64,000 bases of DNA, from assembly GCF_008630535.1 (NCBI RefSeq), contig NZ_VWPH01000009.1, positions 124,001 through 188,000 of the forward strand. The letters run 5' to 3'. How positions within the stretch are numbered: the first letter of the stretch is position 1; every line of letters starts with the position of its first letter. Below, piece after piece: positions 45,712 to 55,413 of the stretch. Both the position numbers and the translations under genes were made by a program. This DNA comes from Saccharopolyspora hirsuta. GTDB lineage: Bacteria; Actinomycetota; Actinomycetes; Mycobacteriales; Pseudonocardiaceae. Below the pieces are notes generated by a model. The model was not told the origin of the DNA. It did no database searches and saw only the letters and a list, made by a program, of their open reading frames with translations.

Positions 45712-45725
45712 GACAGTCGACTGTC
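45712..45725. promoter_or_regulatory. Palindromic operator before the MHS transporter
   Basis: GACAGTCGACTGTC is a perfect 14-bp palindrome within the looser ACTGTTGACAGTCGACTGTC. It resembles operators of FCD-type GntR repressors. Its regulator is not encoded beside it. Confidence 0.55.
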
Positions 45726-46009
45726 GGTCGGCTCATGCTCCGGTCGTGCCGAGCCCGTGTCAACCCCCATCACGGACCGGAGTCGCCGAACAGCGCAGCG
45801 CTCAGCCGCCGGGGACACCCCACTGTAAGCCTGCTACCAGCGGGAACGGTGTCCGGTCGATGGTGCGGGGCGGCTTCCGCGGAGTCGATCTCCGCACTGC
45901 GCCGCGATCCCGCGCGCCGGAGTCGCGCGAATCGCGTCTCCGGCTCTCCGCACTTTGGTATGACGGTGCGGAGCGCGTTGATCGGCGCTGTCGGCGGAGG
46001 AGGATCTGG

Positions 46010-49000
46010 GTGGCGCGTCAGGAACGTCCGCTGCGGGACTTCGCGGTGCTGATCTACGGCGCGGGACTCGGGTTCCTGACGAACCTCGCGACCAACAGCG
46101 CCGACGGCTGGGCGCCGCCGTTCACCCTGATCCGCGACCACTCGGAGCTCCTGATCGGAGCGGGGGTCCTGGTGCCCGCGGGCTACTACGCGTGGCGCCA
46201 GCGCAAGCTGCGCACCGAGCACGACTGGGACGCCGGGAAGAACCCGTACCCGGGACTGCAGGCCTTCGACCAGGAGCGCGAGTCGGTGTTCTTCGGCCGG
46301 GAAGGCGCCAAGCGCGAGCTGCACGACCGGCTGGACGTCTCCGGGGGAGCGCCGGAGGACCGGTTCCAGCTGGTGGCCGGGCCTTCGGGCTCCGGCAAGT
46401 CGTCGCTGGTCAACGCCGGGCTGGCGGTCGAGCTGCGGAAGCGGCGGTGGAACCTCACCGCGCCGATCACGTTGAACCGCGACCCGTTCGGCTCGCTGGT
46501 GCACGAGCTGCAGGGCGAGCTGCCGAAGCCGGACGCCGACGCGCTGGTCCGGGACCTGCGCGTCGAGGGGCGGCGCGCCCTGGAGCGGTTGCGGCGCACC
46601 GACGACCCGCGCTCGGAGCACCCCGAGGTGATCAACGCGGTGTTCCGCGGGCTGGTCGGCGGCAACCGCCCGGCGGCGCTGCTGCTCGACCAGGCCGAGG
46701 AGCTCGTGACGCAGGTCGACGCCCAGACCCGGCAGGAGTTCATGGCCGTCCTGCACACCGCCCTCGCCGACCACAAGCGCCTGCACGTGGTCGCCACGAT
46801 GCGGGCGGAGTTCATCGACGACTTCCTCCCGGAGCCGAGCGGGGCGCTGCTGCGCGACGCGTACTTCGTGACCCGGCTGAACCGCGCGGAGCTCCGACAG
46901 ATCATCACCGGCCCGGCCCGCAAGGCGGGCGTGGAGATCGACCCCGACGCGGTCGCGGCCATGGTCGACGACGCGACGGAGGCGGGCGCCGACGTCCTGC
47001 CGCTGCTGGCCCACCTGCTGCACAACCTCTACGAGGACTACGGCTCCGACGGCCGGATCACGTTGCAGGAGTACGTGAACTCCGGCCGGGTCGAGCAGGC
47101 GATCTCGTCCACTGCGGACAAAGTGCTGGCGCGGTTGTCCCGCCAGCACGACGAGGAGAAGGTCCTGCGGACGCTGCTGCGCTTCGTGTCGTGGGCCTCG
47201 CACGCCGAGGACCCGACGCGCAACCGCGTGCGGCTCGACGACCTCGACGCCGACGAGAAGCACATCGTCGACGAGTTCCTGGAAGCCCGCCTGCTGGTGG
47301 ACGACGAGAACGGCCAGCGCGACCTCGCCCACGAAGCCCTGCTCCGGCAGTGGGAACCCCTGCGCAGCCGCCTGGCCGCGCAGCGCCCGCTGCTGCGCAA
47401 GCGCACCACCTTCCAGCAACGCGCTCAGGAGTGGGACCAGGCAGACCGCCGTGCGGACCTGCTGCTGCCGGAGAGCCAGGTCGACGAGGCCGTGGCCGTG
47501 ACGGAGGCGGTCGAGTGCAGCGCGCTGCTCCGCGAGTTCTGCGCGGCATCGGCGGAATCGCGGCGGAAGGCGCGGAGGAGCCGGGCGATCGCGGCTGCCC
47601 AGCAGGCCGATCAGGTCAAGAGCGCGAATCCGCAGCTGGCGCTCGCCGTCGCTCGGGAAGTCGTCGAGCTCAGCCAGGACGATGCCACGACGGCCGCGCT
47701 CTGGGCCCGCCTGAACGACCCGCTGGTCTGGAGCATGCGGCGGCACGCCGATCGCATCATCACTGTTCGCTGGGACGACGACGGGCGCTTGTGGGCCGTG
47801 GATCGCGATGGCGTCCTCATGGTGCACGACATCGCGCAAGAACAACCCGTGCAGGTCCGCCAGCTGCCGAAGGAGGGGCGTCTGTTCACCGCTGAGTGGA
47901 CGAGCGCCGAGACGTTGGTCTTCGGTGACGCAGCGGGCTTGAAGCGCTGGGACCTGGCGGCCGGTGAGGTCGAGCTGGTGGACCAGCAGGGGCCGGTGCG
48001 CCACCCGCTGGCCATGTCTTCGACCGGGTGGCTCGCCTACGACCGCAACGGCCAGCTGGCCGTGCGGGCCCCCGGCGAAGCGGAGCCCTCCGCGCTGCTG
48101 GGGAGCTCGGACGACGTCGGGCACGCCGAGTGGGGTCCGACGGGGAAGCTGGCGATCGGCGACGACGAGGGGATCGTCCGCACCTGGGATCCCGGCACCG
48201 GCGAAACCGCGGTCGTCCACGAGCACGTCAGCGGGGTGAACTCCCTCTCGTGGTCGGAAACCGGGCTGCTGGCAAGCGTGGACGACCACGCGGTCCGGGT
48301 GTGGGATCCCGCGACCGGGGGGACCGAGGTCCTGCGCGACTGGCGGAACGATCTCCTCGGCGCCACCTGGGCGAGCCGGGAGCAGTTGATCATCGGGGTC
48401 CGCTCTGGGCTGGGCAGCGCCTACCGGATCGACGCCTGGGACAGCAGGTCCAAGGCGCTGCGCACGCTCCGGTACTGCGCCGACCAGGTGTGGGCGGTCT
48501 TCCCCGCCCCGGGCGGGAACTTGCTGATCTGCATGAACTCCGGTTCAGCGGATCTCATCCGCGCCGATCGCGGCCAGCACGTCGAGCAGCGCCGACCGGC
48601 TTCGGCCTGCGGTGGTTCCGCGCGCGGAACCGACCTGCTCACCGTCGGCTCGGACGGCAAGCTCTGGCGGATCGGTGCCGAGGACGCCGCGCGGCTCGGC
48701 CGCGATGCGCACTCCGGCACCGCCGACCTGCTGGCCTGGTCGGCGGAGGGCTTGCTGGCCAGCGCGAGGTGGAACTACGACGACTACAGCGAAGTGCGGG
48801 TGTGGGACCGCCGCGGGGCGGAGACCTCGCTCGTGAGGTGCGGCAGCGGCGCGATCAACGGCCTCGCCTGGTCGCCGACCGGCTTGCTCGCCTGGAGCGA
48901 GCGGGACCAGGTGCACGTCTGGGACGCGCGGAGCCGGGAGTCCCGGACCGTGCTGGAATTCGCCGGGGTGGTGGAAGCTCTCGCCTGGTCCAGCACGGGT

Positions 49001-50467
49001 CTGCTCGCGGCCGGTACGAGCAACGGCGGGCTCAAGGTCTGGGATTCCGCTTCGGACACCGCCAAGGTGCTGAAGCGGGACGACTACCTGCTCAGCGAGA
49101 TCGAGACGATCGCGTGGTCGCCGGAGGGCAGGCTGGCCACCGGCGACGACAGCGGTGCGGTGCGCATCTGGGACCTCGAATCCGGCCGGTCGACGTTGCT
49201 GGCCGTGCACACCAAGGCTGTGCGGGCGGTGGCCTGGTCGCCTGACGGGCTGCTGGCCAGCGGAGGCGATCAGACGGTGCGGTTGTGCAACCCGGAGAAC
49301 GGGCAGAACCGGATCGTCGACCAGCAGGACGACGAGCTGAAAGTGCTCGCGTGGTCCGAAGACGGTGTGCTCGCCAGCGGGTGGAGCGACGGCGCGGTGC
49401 GGGTTCTGGAGCCGGACGCGGCCGAGTCCCGGTTGGTGCACGAGCACGCTTACGGCGTCGAAGTGCTCGCCTGGTCCGGGGCCGGGCAGCTCGCGGCGAG
49501 TTCCGGTGCCCTGGCGGAGCCCGCGATCATCTGGGACCAGAGCACGTCCGAGACGCTCCAGCTCGACTCCGGCAGCGGGTCCAGCTGGCTCGCCTGGTCG
49601 CCGGACGGCGAACTGACCACTTCGGACTACGACGACCGGATCCGGTTGTGGAACAGCGGTTTCCAGCAGAGCCGGGCCATCCGGCAGCACGACGGCCCGG
49701 CCGACGTCGTCGCCGTGTCCGGCACCGGGCTGGTCGCCTCGGTCGGCTTGGACGGCGAACTCCGCGTGTGGGACGGGAGGACGGGCGACAGCCGCGTCAT
49801 CTCGGTCGGCGAGAACCGCCTCAGCGCGCTGGCGTGGGATTCGGCCGACCGGCTCGCCGCGGCGCGCACCGACCGCGGGGTTTCCCTGTGGGACCCGACG
49901 ACCGGTGAGTTCGCCGACCTGACGGAGCGGATCACGCGCGTCAGCGCGATGTCCTGGAGCGCGGGCGGTGTGCTGGCGGTGGGTGGGGACGACTTCGTCG
50001 TCCGCCTCCTGGAGCCGGGCAGCGGGCAGGTTCGAGAGCTGCGCAGGCACACGGACGTGGTGCGGGCGCTGACGTGGTTGGACGACGATCGGCTGGTCAG
50101 CGCCGGGGATGACGGCCTGCTGATCTGGGACGCGCACCAGGGGCGGGTGCTGACCATCGGGCACGCGGTGCAGGTCCGCGTCCTGGCCTGGACGCCGGGG
50201 CGGCCGCTGGCCAGCGCCGACGACGACGGGCGGATCAGCTTGTGGGACCCGGGATCAGGCCACGTCATCACGACCTCCCAGGCGCACGAGGGGGCCGTCA
50301 CCGTGCTCGGTTGGCGGGACGACGGCCTGCTGATGAGCGCCGGGCAGGACCGCCGGGTGCTCACCTGGAACGTCGACACCGACGCGGAGCGTCTCCTGCG
50401 CGAGGCCGAGGAGCGGGGCGTGCGGCGGTTGACCGAGCAGGAGCGGGTCCGGTTCGGGCTGGTCTGA
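46010..50467 (+). CDS. Membrane-anchored STAND NTPase with about 22 WD40 units
   Basis: The 1485-residue protein has two N-terminal helices (about 11-30 and 47-62), then NPYPGLQAFDQERESVFFGR, the entry motif of the novel STAND (nSTAND1) NTPases. Walker A is GPSGSGKSS with K130, and Walker B is ALLLDQAEEL with D227. A helical region with QRAQEWDQADRRADLLLPES follows to about 580. The rest is about 22 repeats of roughly 40 residues (LAWSPTGLLA, VRVWD), enough for three propellers. STAND proteins act as switches that assemble on sensing a ligand. The GTG at 46010 follows GGAGGAGG by 6 nt; the longer frame upstream is not coding-like. No effector domain is fused. The upstream gap (45726-46009) holds CTCCGCACT twice and short inverted repeats, but no gene. 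Confidence 0.9.
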   Translation: MARQERPLRDFAVLIYGAGLGFLTNLATNSADGWAPPFTLIRDHSELLIGAGVLVPAGYYAWRQRKLRTEHDWDAGKNPYPGLQAFDQERESVFFGREGAKRELHDRLDVSGGAPEDRFQLVAGPSGSGKSSLVNAGLAVELRKRRWNLTAPITLNRDPFGSLVHELQGELPKPDADALVRDLRVEGRRALERLRRTDDPRSEHPEVINAVFRGLVGGNRPAALLLDQAEELVTQVDAQTRQEFMAVLHTALADHKRLHVVATMRAEFIDDFLPEPSGALLRDAYFVTRLNRAELRQIITGPARKAGVEIDPDAVAAMVDDATEAGADVLPLLAHLLHNLYEDYGSDGRITLQEYVNSGRVEQAISSTADKVLARLSRQHDEEKVLRTLLRFVSWASHAEDPTRNRVRLDDLDADEKHIVDEFLEARLLVDDENGQRDLAHEALLRQWEPLRSRLAAQRPLLRKRTTFQQRAQEWDQADRRADLLLPESQVDEAVAVTEAVECSALLREFCAASAESRRKARRSRAIAAAQQADQVKSANPQLALAVAREVVELSQDDATTAALWARLNDPLVWSMRRHADRIITVRWDDDGRLWAVDRDGVLMVHDIAQEQPVQVRQLPKEGRLFTAEWTSAETLVFGDAAGLKRWDLAAGEVELVDQQGPVRHPLAMSSTGWLAYDRNGQLAVRAPGEAEPSALLGSSDDVGHAEWGPTGKLAIGDDEGIVRTWDPGTGETAVVHEHVSGVNSLSWSETGLLASVDDHAVRVWDPATGGTEVLRDWRNDLLGATWASREQLIIGVRSGLGSAYRIDAWDSRSKALRTLRYCADQVWAVFPAPGGNLLICMNSGSADLIRADRGQHVEQRRPASACGGSARGTDLLTVGSDGKLWRIGAEDAARLGRDAHSGTADLLAWSAEGLLASARWNYDDYSEVRVWDRRGAETSLVRCGSGAINGLAWSPTGLLAWSERDQVHVWDARSRESRTVLEFAGVVEALAWSSTGLLAAGTSNGGLKVWDSASDTAKVLKRDDYLLSEIETIAWSPEGRLATGDDSGAVRIWDLESGRSTLLAVHTKAVRAVAWSPDGLLASGGDQTVRLCNPENGQNRIVDQQDDELKVLAWSEDGVLASGWSDGAVRVLEPDAAESRLVHEHAYGVEVLAWSGAGQLAASSGALAEPAIIWDQSTSETLQLDSGSGSSWLAWSPDGELTTSDYDDRIRLWNSGFQQSRAIRQHDGPADVVAVSGTGLVASVGLDGELRVWDGRTGDSRVISVGENRLSALAWDSADRLAAARTDRGVSLWDPTTGEFADLTERITRVSAMSWSAGGVLAVGGDDFVVRLLEPGSGQVRELRRHTDVVRALTWLDDDRLVSAGDDGLLIWDAHQGRVLTIGHAVQVRVLAWTPGRPLASADDDGRISLWDPGSGHVITTSQAHEGAVTVLGWRDDGLLMSAGQDRRVLTWNVDTDAERLLREAEERGVRRLTEQERVRFGLV

Positions 50468-50585
50468 CACGGAGCGTAGTCCGGTTGACGCCGGTCGTTG
50501 CGCCGTTCGGATGACTCGGGTGGTTCACCGATGCGTCACCGCGGGGTCTCCCGGGCGTGGGTTTCGTCGATAACCATGGCCCGTT

Positions 50586-52667
50586 GTGACTGAGGTTTCT
50601 CGACGTCGGGTGCTCGCCGGTGCCGCTGGTGCGGTCGGCGGCGCCGCTGCCGCTTCGCTGTTGCCGCCTTCACTCCACCGGGCTATGGCCCAGCCGGTGC
50701 CGGCGGGCGGGCTGGACGCACTCGAGCACGTCATCGTGCTGATGCAGGAGAACCGCTCGTTCGACCACTACTACGGGACGTTGCAGGGCGTTCGCGGGTT
50801 CGGGGACCGGCACCCGCTCCAGCAGCCCGACGGCCGCTCGGTGTTCCAGCAGCCCAAGGCGGGCGGCGAGGTGCTGCCGTTCTCGCTGCGGCAGGGCGCC
50901 GAGCGCGAGGGGCGGCCGGTGTCGGACATCCAGTACCTCGGCGACCTCGACCACAGCTGGGGCGGCAGCGGCAAGGCCTGGGCGCGCGGCTGGAACAACG
51001 ACTGGATCGCCGCGAAGACCGCGGCCACCATGACCTACTACGAGCGGCAGGACATCCCGCTGCAGTACGAGCTGGCGGACACCTTCACCATCTGCGACGC
51101 CTACCACTGCTCGGTCTTCGGCTCCACCAACCCGAACCGCAACTACCTGTTCACCGGCACCACCGGTTACGAGCCGGGCAGCACCGAGCGCGCCGTCACC
51201 AACGCGGCCTACGACTACGGCCACGCCGGTTACGAGTGGACCACCTACCCGGAGCGGCTGGAGCAGGCCGGGGTGTCCTGGCAGATCTACCAGGAGTGGG
51301 ACAACTTCACCGACAACCCGGTGGAGTACTTCAAGACCTTCAAGGAGATCGGGCGCAAGGTGCTCGGTCCGGTGGACGGCGAGTACCGCACCACCGAGGA
51401 GTTCTACACCGCGCTGTTCGACAAGCCCGCCGAGGAGCAGCAGCGGCTGCTCAAGCAGCTGGACGCGGGCCGCGCTTCGCTGACCGCCGCCGAGCGGAGC
51501 CTGTTCGACCGCGCGATGTACCGCAGCGAGCCGGGCACGCTGGTCGACCGGTTGCGCGCTGACATCGCCGCGAACCGGTTGCCGCAGGTCGTCTGGCTGG
51601 TGCCGTCCTCCACCGACTCCGAGCACCCGGGCAGCTCGACGCCGGTGGGCAGCGCGAACCTGATCTACCGGGTGCTGGACGCGATCGCCGACCCGAAGGT
51701 GTGGCCGAAGACCGCGCTGCTGCTCAACTTCGACGAGAACGACGGCTTCTTCGACCACGTGCCGCCGCCGGTGCCGCCGAAGCCGGAGTCGGGGGAGGGC
51801 GACGACTACTACGCCGGGCAGCCGATCGGCCTCGGCCCGCGGGTGCCGATGACCGTGGTCTCGCCGTGGACCATCGGCGGTTTCGTCAACTCCGAGACCT
51901 TCGACCACACCTCGGTGCTGCGCCTGCTGGAGCGCTGGACCGGTGTGCAGGAGCCGAACATCAGCTCCTGGCGGCGCACCGCGTGCGGTGACCTGACCTC
52001 GGTGTTCGACTTCGACAACGCGGCAGAGCCGCCCAAGCCCGCCGAACCGGGCCCGGTGCCCGACCCGATCAAGCGCTGGCATCCGAAACCCCCTGCGGAG
52101 CAAGCGCTTCCGGTGCAGGAGCCGGGCCGCCGCCCGGCCCGAGCGCTGCCCTACCAGCCGCAGGTCTCGGGCGCTCTGAACGGGGAAGCCGTGGTGCTGC
52201 GGCTCGGCAACGTCGGTGCCGCGTCCGCGCACTTCGCGATCTACCCGTACGCCGGGGAGCTCCCCGAACCGTCCCACGTGGACGTCCTCGGCGAGCAGGT
52301 GGTGACGGTGCCGGTCCGCGACGAGTACCGCCTGGCGGTGCAGGGCCCCAACCGGTTCTGGTTCGAGCTGAGCGGATCGCGAGCCGGGAAGGCGGCGGGC
52401 GTCGACGTCCAGACCCGCCACACGGTCCGCGGCCTGGCGCTGGAACTGCGCAACGGCGGCCAGCAGGACATCACGCTCCGCCTGCGCTCGGTCGGCTACG
52501 TCGTCCACGAGAAGCAGGTCCGCGTCGCGGCGGGCGGTGCCCAACCGATGGAGTGGCCGACCGATCAGGGCTGGTACGACGTGGAGATCACCACCCCGCA
52601 GGACAAGACCTACCGCCGCCGCATCACCGGCCGAGCCGAGAACGGCGCCCCCGGGGTCACCGGCTGA
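50586..52667 (+). CDS. Tat-exported phosphocholine-type phospholipase C
   Basis: The 693-residue protein has a twin-arginine signal (VSRRRVLAGAAGAVGGAAAA) and the phosphoesterase domain of non-haemolytic phospholipase C (VIVLMQENRSFDHYYGTLQG, GSTNPNRNYLFTGTTG, NFDENDGFFDHVPPPVPP). Two small C-terminal beta domains (from about 520 and 610) are typical of PlcN-like enzymes. It would cleave phospholipid head groups outside the cell, or act as an acid phosphatase. The GTG at 50586 lacks an evident ribosome site. It lies 118 bp after the STAND gene and is convergent with the caspase gene at 12 bp. Confidence 0.9.
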   Translation: MTEVSRRRVLAGAAGAVGGAAAASLLPPSLHRAMAQPVPAGGLDALEHVIVLMQENRSFDHYYGTLQGVRGFGDRHPLQQPDGRSVFQQPKAGGEVLPFSLRQGAEREGRPVSDIQYLGDLDHSWGGSGKAWARGWNNDWIAAKTAATMTYYERQDIPLQYELADTFTICDAYHCSVFGSTNPNRNYLFTGTTGYEPGSTERAVTNAAYDYGHAGYEWTTYPERLEQAGVSWQIYQEWDNFTDNPVEYFKTFKEIGRKVLGPVDGEYRTTEEFYTALFDKPAEEQQRLLKQLDAGRASLTAAERSLFDRAMYRSEPGTLVDRLRADIAANRLPQVVWLVPSSTDSEHPGSSTPVGSANLIYRVLDAIADPKVWPKTALLLNFDENDGFFDHVPPPVPPKPESGEGDDYYAGQPIGLGPRVPMTVVSPWTIGGFVNSETFDHTSVLRLLERWTGVQEPNISSWRRTACGDLTSVFDFDNAAEPPKPAEPGPVPDPIKRWHPKPPAEQALPVQEPGRRPARALPYQPQVSGALNGEAVVLRLGNVGAASAHFAIYPYAGELPEPSHVDVLGEQVVTVPVRDEYRLAVQGPNRFWFELSGSRAGKAAGVDVQTRHTVRGLALELRNGGQQDITLRLRSVGYVVHEKQVRVAAGGAQPMEWPTDQGWYDVEITTPQDKTYRRRITGRAENGAPGVTG

Positions 52668-52679
52668 ACCCGCTCGGGC

Positions 52680-54887
52680 TCACCGGGCCACCCGGCGAGT
52701 CGCGCGTGGTGGGACCACCGCCGGTTCGTGGCGATCGCCCTCCGGGGCGGTCGCCCGCCGGGCGACCGCGCGGGACAGGCGACTTCGCTCCTTCCGCAAT
52801 CGAACCAACGCCGTCGCCGCCTCCGGGTGCCCGTTGCGCAGGGCCCGCCGGTGACACCGCTCGGCCTCCTCCCGGTCCCAGCCGGTGAACATGATTCCGA
52901 GCCGGTACATCGACTCGACGTGCCCCCGGTCTGCGGCCCGCTTGTACTGCTTCAGCGCCGCAACGCGTTCGCCGCCCGCTTCTGCCAGCACGCCCAGCCG
53001 GAACGCGGCTTCGACGTCGTCGTCCGCAGCCCGCAGGTACCAGGACCGGGCTTCCGCGGCATCTCCTTCGTCCTCCGCGAGCACGCCCAGGTTGAACGTG
53101 GCGACCGCTTCGCCGCGGTTCGCCGCCAGCTCGTACCAGCCGCGGGCTTCCTGGATGCGCTCGTCGTCCTGGCAGAGCACGCCCAGGTTGTTCATGGCGC
53201 GGGCGTGGCCGAGCTTGGCCGCGCTCCGGTACCACTGCTCGGCTTCCTGCTGCTGGCCCCTTTCGTGCAGGAACAGGCCGAGCGCGAAGATCCCCTTCAC
53301 GCTGCCCTTGGCAGCTGCCCCGCGGTAGTGGAACTCGGCCTCGCGCAACTGCCCGGCCTGCTCCGCCAGCCGCCCGAGCTCGGCGCTGGCGTCGGCGTCC
53401 CCGGCGTCGGCAGCGTCCCGGAACTGCCTGCTGTTCCTGGTCTCAGCGCGGCTGGTGCGCAAGGACGCGGCGAAGCCGGCGACGGCTCTCGCCCGGTCGT
53501 TCGCCTTCTGCGCGGTGTCGGTCCTGGCGTCGATGCGGCTCAGCTGTTGCCTGAGCTTGGTCATCTCCTGCTCGGGGATGTGCCCGGAGGCCTCGGCGCG
53601 GTGGAACCAGCGAAGTGCCTGGGCGACGTTGCCGCGTCGCCCCTCGACGATGCCGAGGTGGAGGATCGCGTCGTCGTCGCCGTCGGCCGCCGCCTGCCGG
53701 TACCACTCCTCAGCCTCGGTGGGCGAGCCGTTCTCCTCGTGCAGGGCGCCGAGGTGGTACATCGCGCCGGTGCTGCCGGCTGCCGCCGCCCGCTCGAACC
53801 ACGGCATCGCCTCCCCGTCGCGGTTCTGCGCCCTCAGCAGGATGCCGAGGTTGAACATCGCTTCGGGCAGGCCGTCCTCCGCCGCTTCGCGGTACCAGGA
53901 CTCGGCTTCTGCGGGTTCGCCTTCGGCCCAGAACTTCTGGGCGAGCCGCAGCATCGCATCGGGGTGGTGAGCTGTGGCGGCTTGGAGCAGCCAGCTGCTC
54001 GCCTCGGCTTTGCGGCCGCGTTCGCCCAGGATGATCGCGTACTTGAACATCGCGTCGGTGTCACCGTTGCGGGCGCCCTGCTCGTACCACTGCTGCGGGG
54101 TCGTGGTGTCGGCTTCGACCACCGGCTCGGGTGCGGGCTCGGGTTCCGGCGGCGCGTAGGCCGGGTTCGGCGCGAGGGCGAGCATGTCGGATGTCTGCGT
54201 GCCCAGCCGTTGCGGCGGTGGCATGCCGCGGCTGACCAGCACCCGCCGCAGGCCGCGGTAGAGGCTGTCCAGCGTCAGCAGGTGCGGTTCGTCGGCGATT
54301 CCGTCGCGCAGCAGCGCGAGCAGTTCGCCGGTGAAGGTGGTGTGCTCGGCGCCCTCGGGAGCGGTGGAGGGCGTGTTGGCCGGTGCGGAGGCCAGCGTGT
54401 AGGAGCCGTCGATCTCGATCTGGCCGGTCACCACGGATTCCTGCTCGCCCATGGCCGCGAGCGCGCGCCCGGAGAAGCAGCAGTCGAGGATCATCACGCG
54501 GTTGCGCGCGGTGGAGTTCGAGATGATCTCGCTGATGTGGCTGAACGGCAGGGCGGTGAACTTCAGCAGGTCGCGCTGGGTTTCCGGCAGTGACAGGTAC
54601 AGGTGCCCGCTCTTCGGGTCGACCAGGCCGTGGCCCGCGTAGTAGACCAGCAGCATGTCCTGCGCTTGCGCCGCGGCTTCCTGAAGGTGCGCGCCCAGGG
54701 CGCCGAGGCTGTCGGGGTCGGGCAGAACCGTGCAGCGTTCCTCGTCGAGCCCCGCGCCCCGGTCGCTCGTCAGCGCGGCGGCGAGGTCCCGGAGGTTGTT
54801 GCGGACCGCGGGCAAGTCGGTCAGGTGGGTGAAGGTGCTGGTTCCGATCAGGACCGCGCGCGAGGCGTCCCGGCGGGGTAATCGCAC
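52680..54887 (-). CDS. Caspase-like (peptidase C14) protein with SEL1/TPR repeats
   Basis: The 735-residue protein has a caspase-like domain at 1-235 with the catalytic dyad H86 (YYAGHGL) and C137 (LDCCFSG). A Pro/Glu/Ala linker (about 238-262) follows, then about eleven SEL1 repeats (EAMFNLGILLRAQNRDGEAM type) to about 715, interrupted by a helical stretch near 430-470. A basic tail ends it. Caspase-SEL1 proteins are candidate effectors in bacterial conflict systems. The GTG at 54887 lies one base after the stop of the upstream EACC1-like gene, so the two are co-translated. Confidence 0.88.
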   Translation of the reverse strand: MRLPRRDASRAVLIGTSTFTHLTDLPAVRNNLRDLAAALTSDRGAGLDEERCTVLPDPDSLGALGAHLQEAAAQAQDMLLVYYAGHGLVDPKSGHLYLSLPETQRDLLKFTALPFSHISEIISNSTARNRVMILDCCFSGRALAAMGEQESVVTGQIEIDGSYTLASAPANTPSTAPEGAEHTTFTGELLALLRDGIADEPHLLTLDSLYRGLRRVLVSRGMPPPQRLGTQTSDMLALAPNPAYAPPEPEPAPEPVVEADTTTPQQWYEQGARNGDTDAMFKYAIILGERGRKAEASSWLLQAATAHHPDAMLRLAQKFWAEGEPAEAESWYREAAEDGLPEAMFNLGILLRAQNRDGEAMPWFERAAAAGSTGAMYHLGALHEENGSPTEAEEWYRQAAADGDDDAILHLGIVEGRRGNVAQALRWFHRAEASGHIPEQEMTKLRQQLSRIDARTDTAQKANDRARAVAGFAASLRTSRAETRNSRQFRDAADAGDADASAELGRLAEQAGQLREAEFHYRGAAAKGSVKGIFALGLFLHERGQQQEAEQWYRSAAKLGHARAMNNLGVLCQDDERIQEARGWYELAANRGEAVATFNLGVLAEDEGDAAEARSWYLRAADDDVEAAFRLGVLAEAGGERVAALKQYKRAADRGHVESMYRLGIMFTGWDREEAERCHRRALRNGHPEAATALVRLRKERSRLSRAVARRATAPEGDRHEPAVVPPRATRRVAR

Positions 54888-54888
54888 G

Positions 54889-55275
54889 TCATCCCCCTTG
54901 CTCGGGCCGCGCCTCCGATGGCTGCGCTTCGAGCTGCTGGAGCGCGCTGCGCAGCACCTCCTCGGGGTTCTGGATGCGCTTGGCGTCCACCGTCACGCGC
55001 CGCTGCGATCCGTCGTCCTCGATCTCCACGGTGATGTCGGAATGCCGCTGCTGGAGCCACACCGACAGCGAACGGGCCAGCACCGTCACCGCACCGCCAG
55101 CGCTCAGCGCGACCACCAGCGCGTCCGCCAGCGTGCCCATCTCGCCGGGGCGCGGCGCCGGTTGGTCGAGCGAGACCTGCCCGCGGAGCTCGTCCTCCAA
55201 GCTCAGCCATTGGTGCAGCGACCGCAGCTCTTCGTGCTGATCGCGAGCTTCCAGCACCCGAATTCGCACTGCCAT
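54889..55275 (-). CDS. EACC1-like effector-associated constant component
   Basis: The 128-residue protein begins MAVRIRVLEARDQHEELRSL. A central hydrophobic helix follows (GTLADALVVALSAGGAVTVL), then WLQQRHSDITVEIEDDG and the VDAKRI element. This order matches the effector-associated constant component 1 described by Aravind and colleagues, found beside caspase or trypsin effectors in NTP-dependent conflict systems of actinobacteria. Its biochemical role is unknown; it is thought to link a sensor to an effector. The ATG at 55275 has GGGGGA 4 nt upstream. Confidence 0.75.
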   Translation of the reverse strand: MAVRIRVLEARDQHEELRSLHQWLSLEDELRGQVSLDQPAPRPGEMGTLADALVVALSAGGAVTVLARSLSVWLQQRHSDITVEIEDDGSQRRVTVDAKRIQNPEEVLRSALQQLEAQPSEARPEQGG

Positions 55276-55413
55276 TCGTCCCCCAGTGGACCATCGAGTC
55301 GATCTCGTGACTGGCGGTGACACTATTGTCGCGGGTCGCGGACGGCAAGGCTCGGGGCGGCGAACCGCGAGCGGTGTCCGGAGTGCAGGAACCGGCTGGG
55401 TACGCTGCCGGGT

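Noticed and set aside
45710..46009. Longer start for the STAND protein
   Set aside because: The extra 100 residues are low-complexity and cross an operator-like palindrome. GTG 46010 has GGAGGAGG at ideal spacing.
48545..50164. 539-codon minus-strand open frame inside the WD40 region
   Set aside because: It has no domain or ribosome site and mirrors the repeated WD40 codons in another frame.
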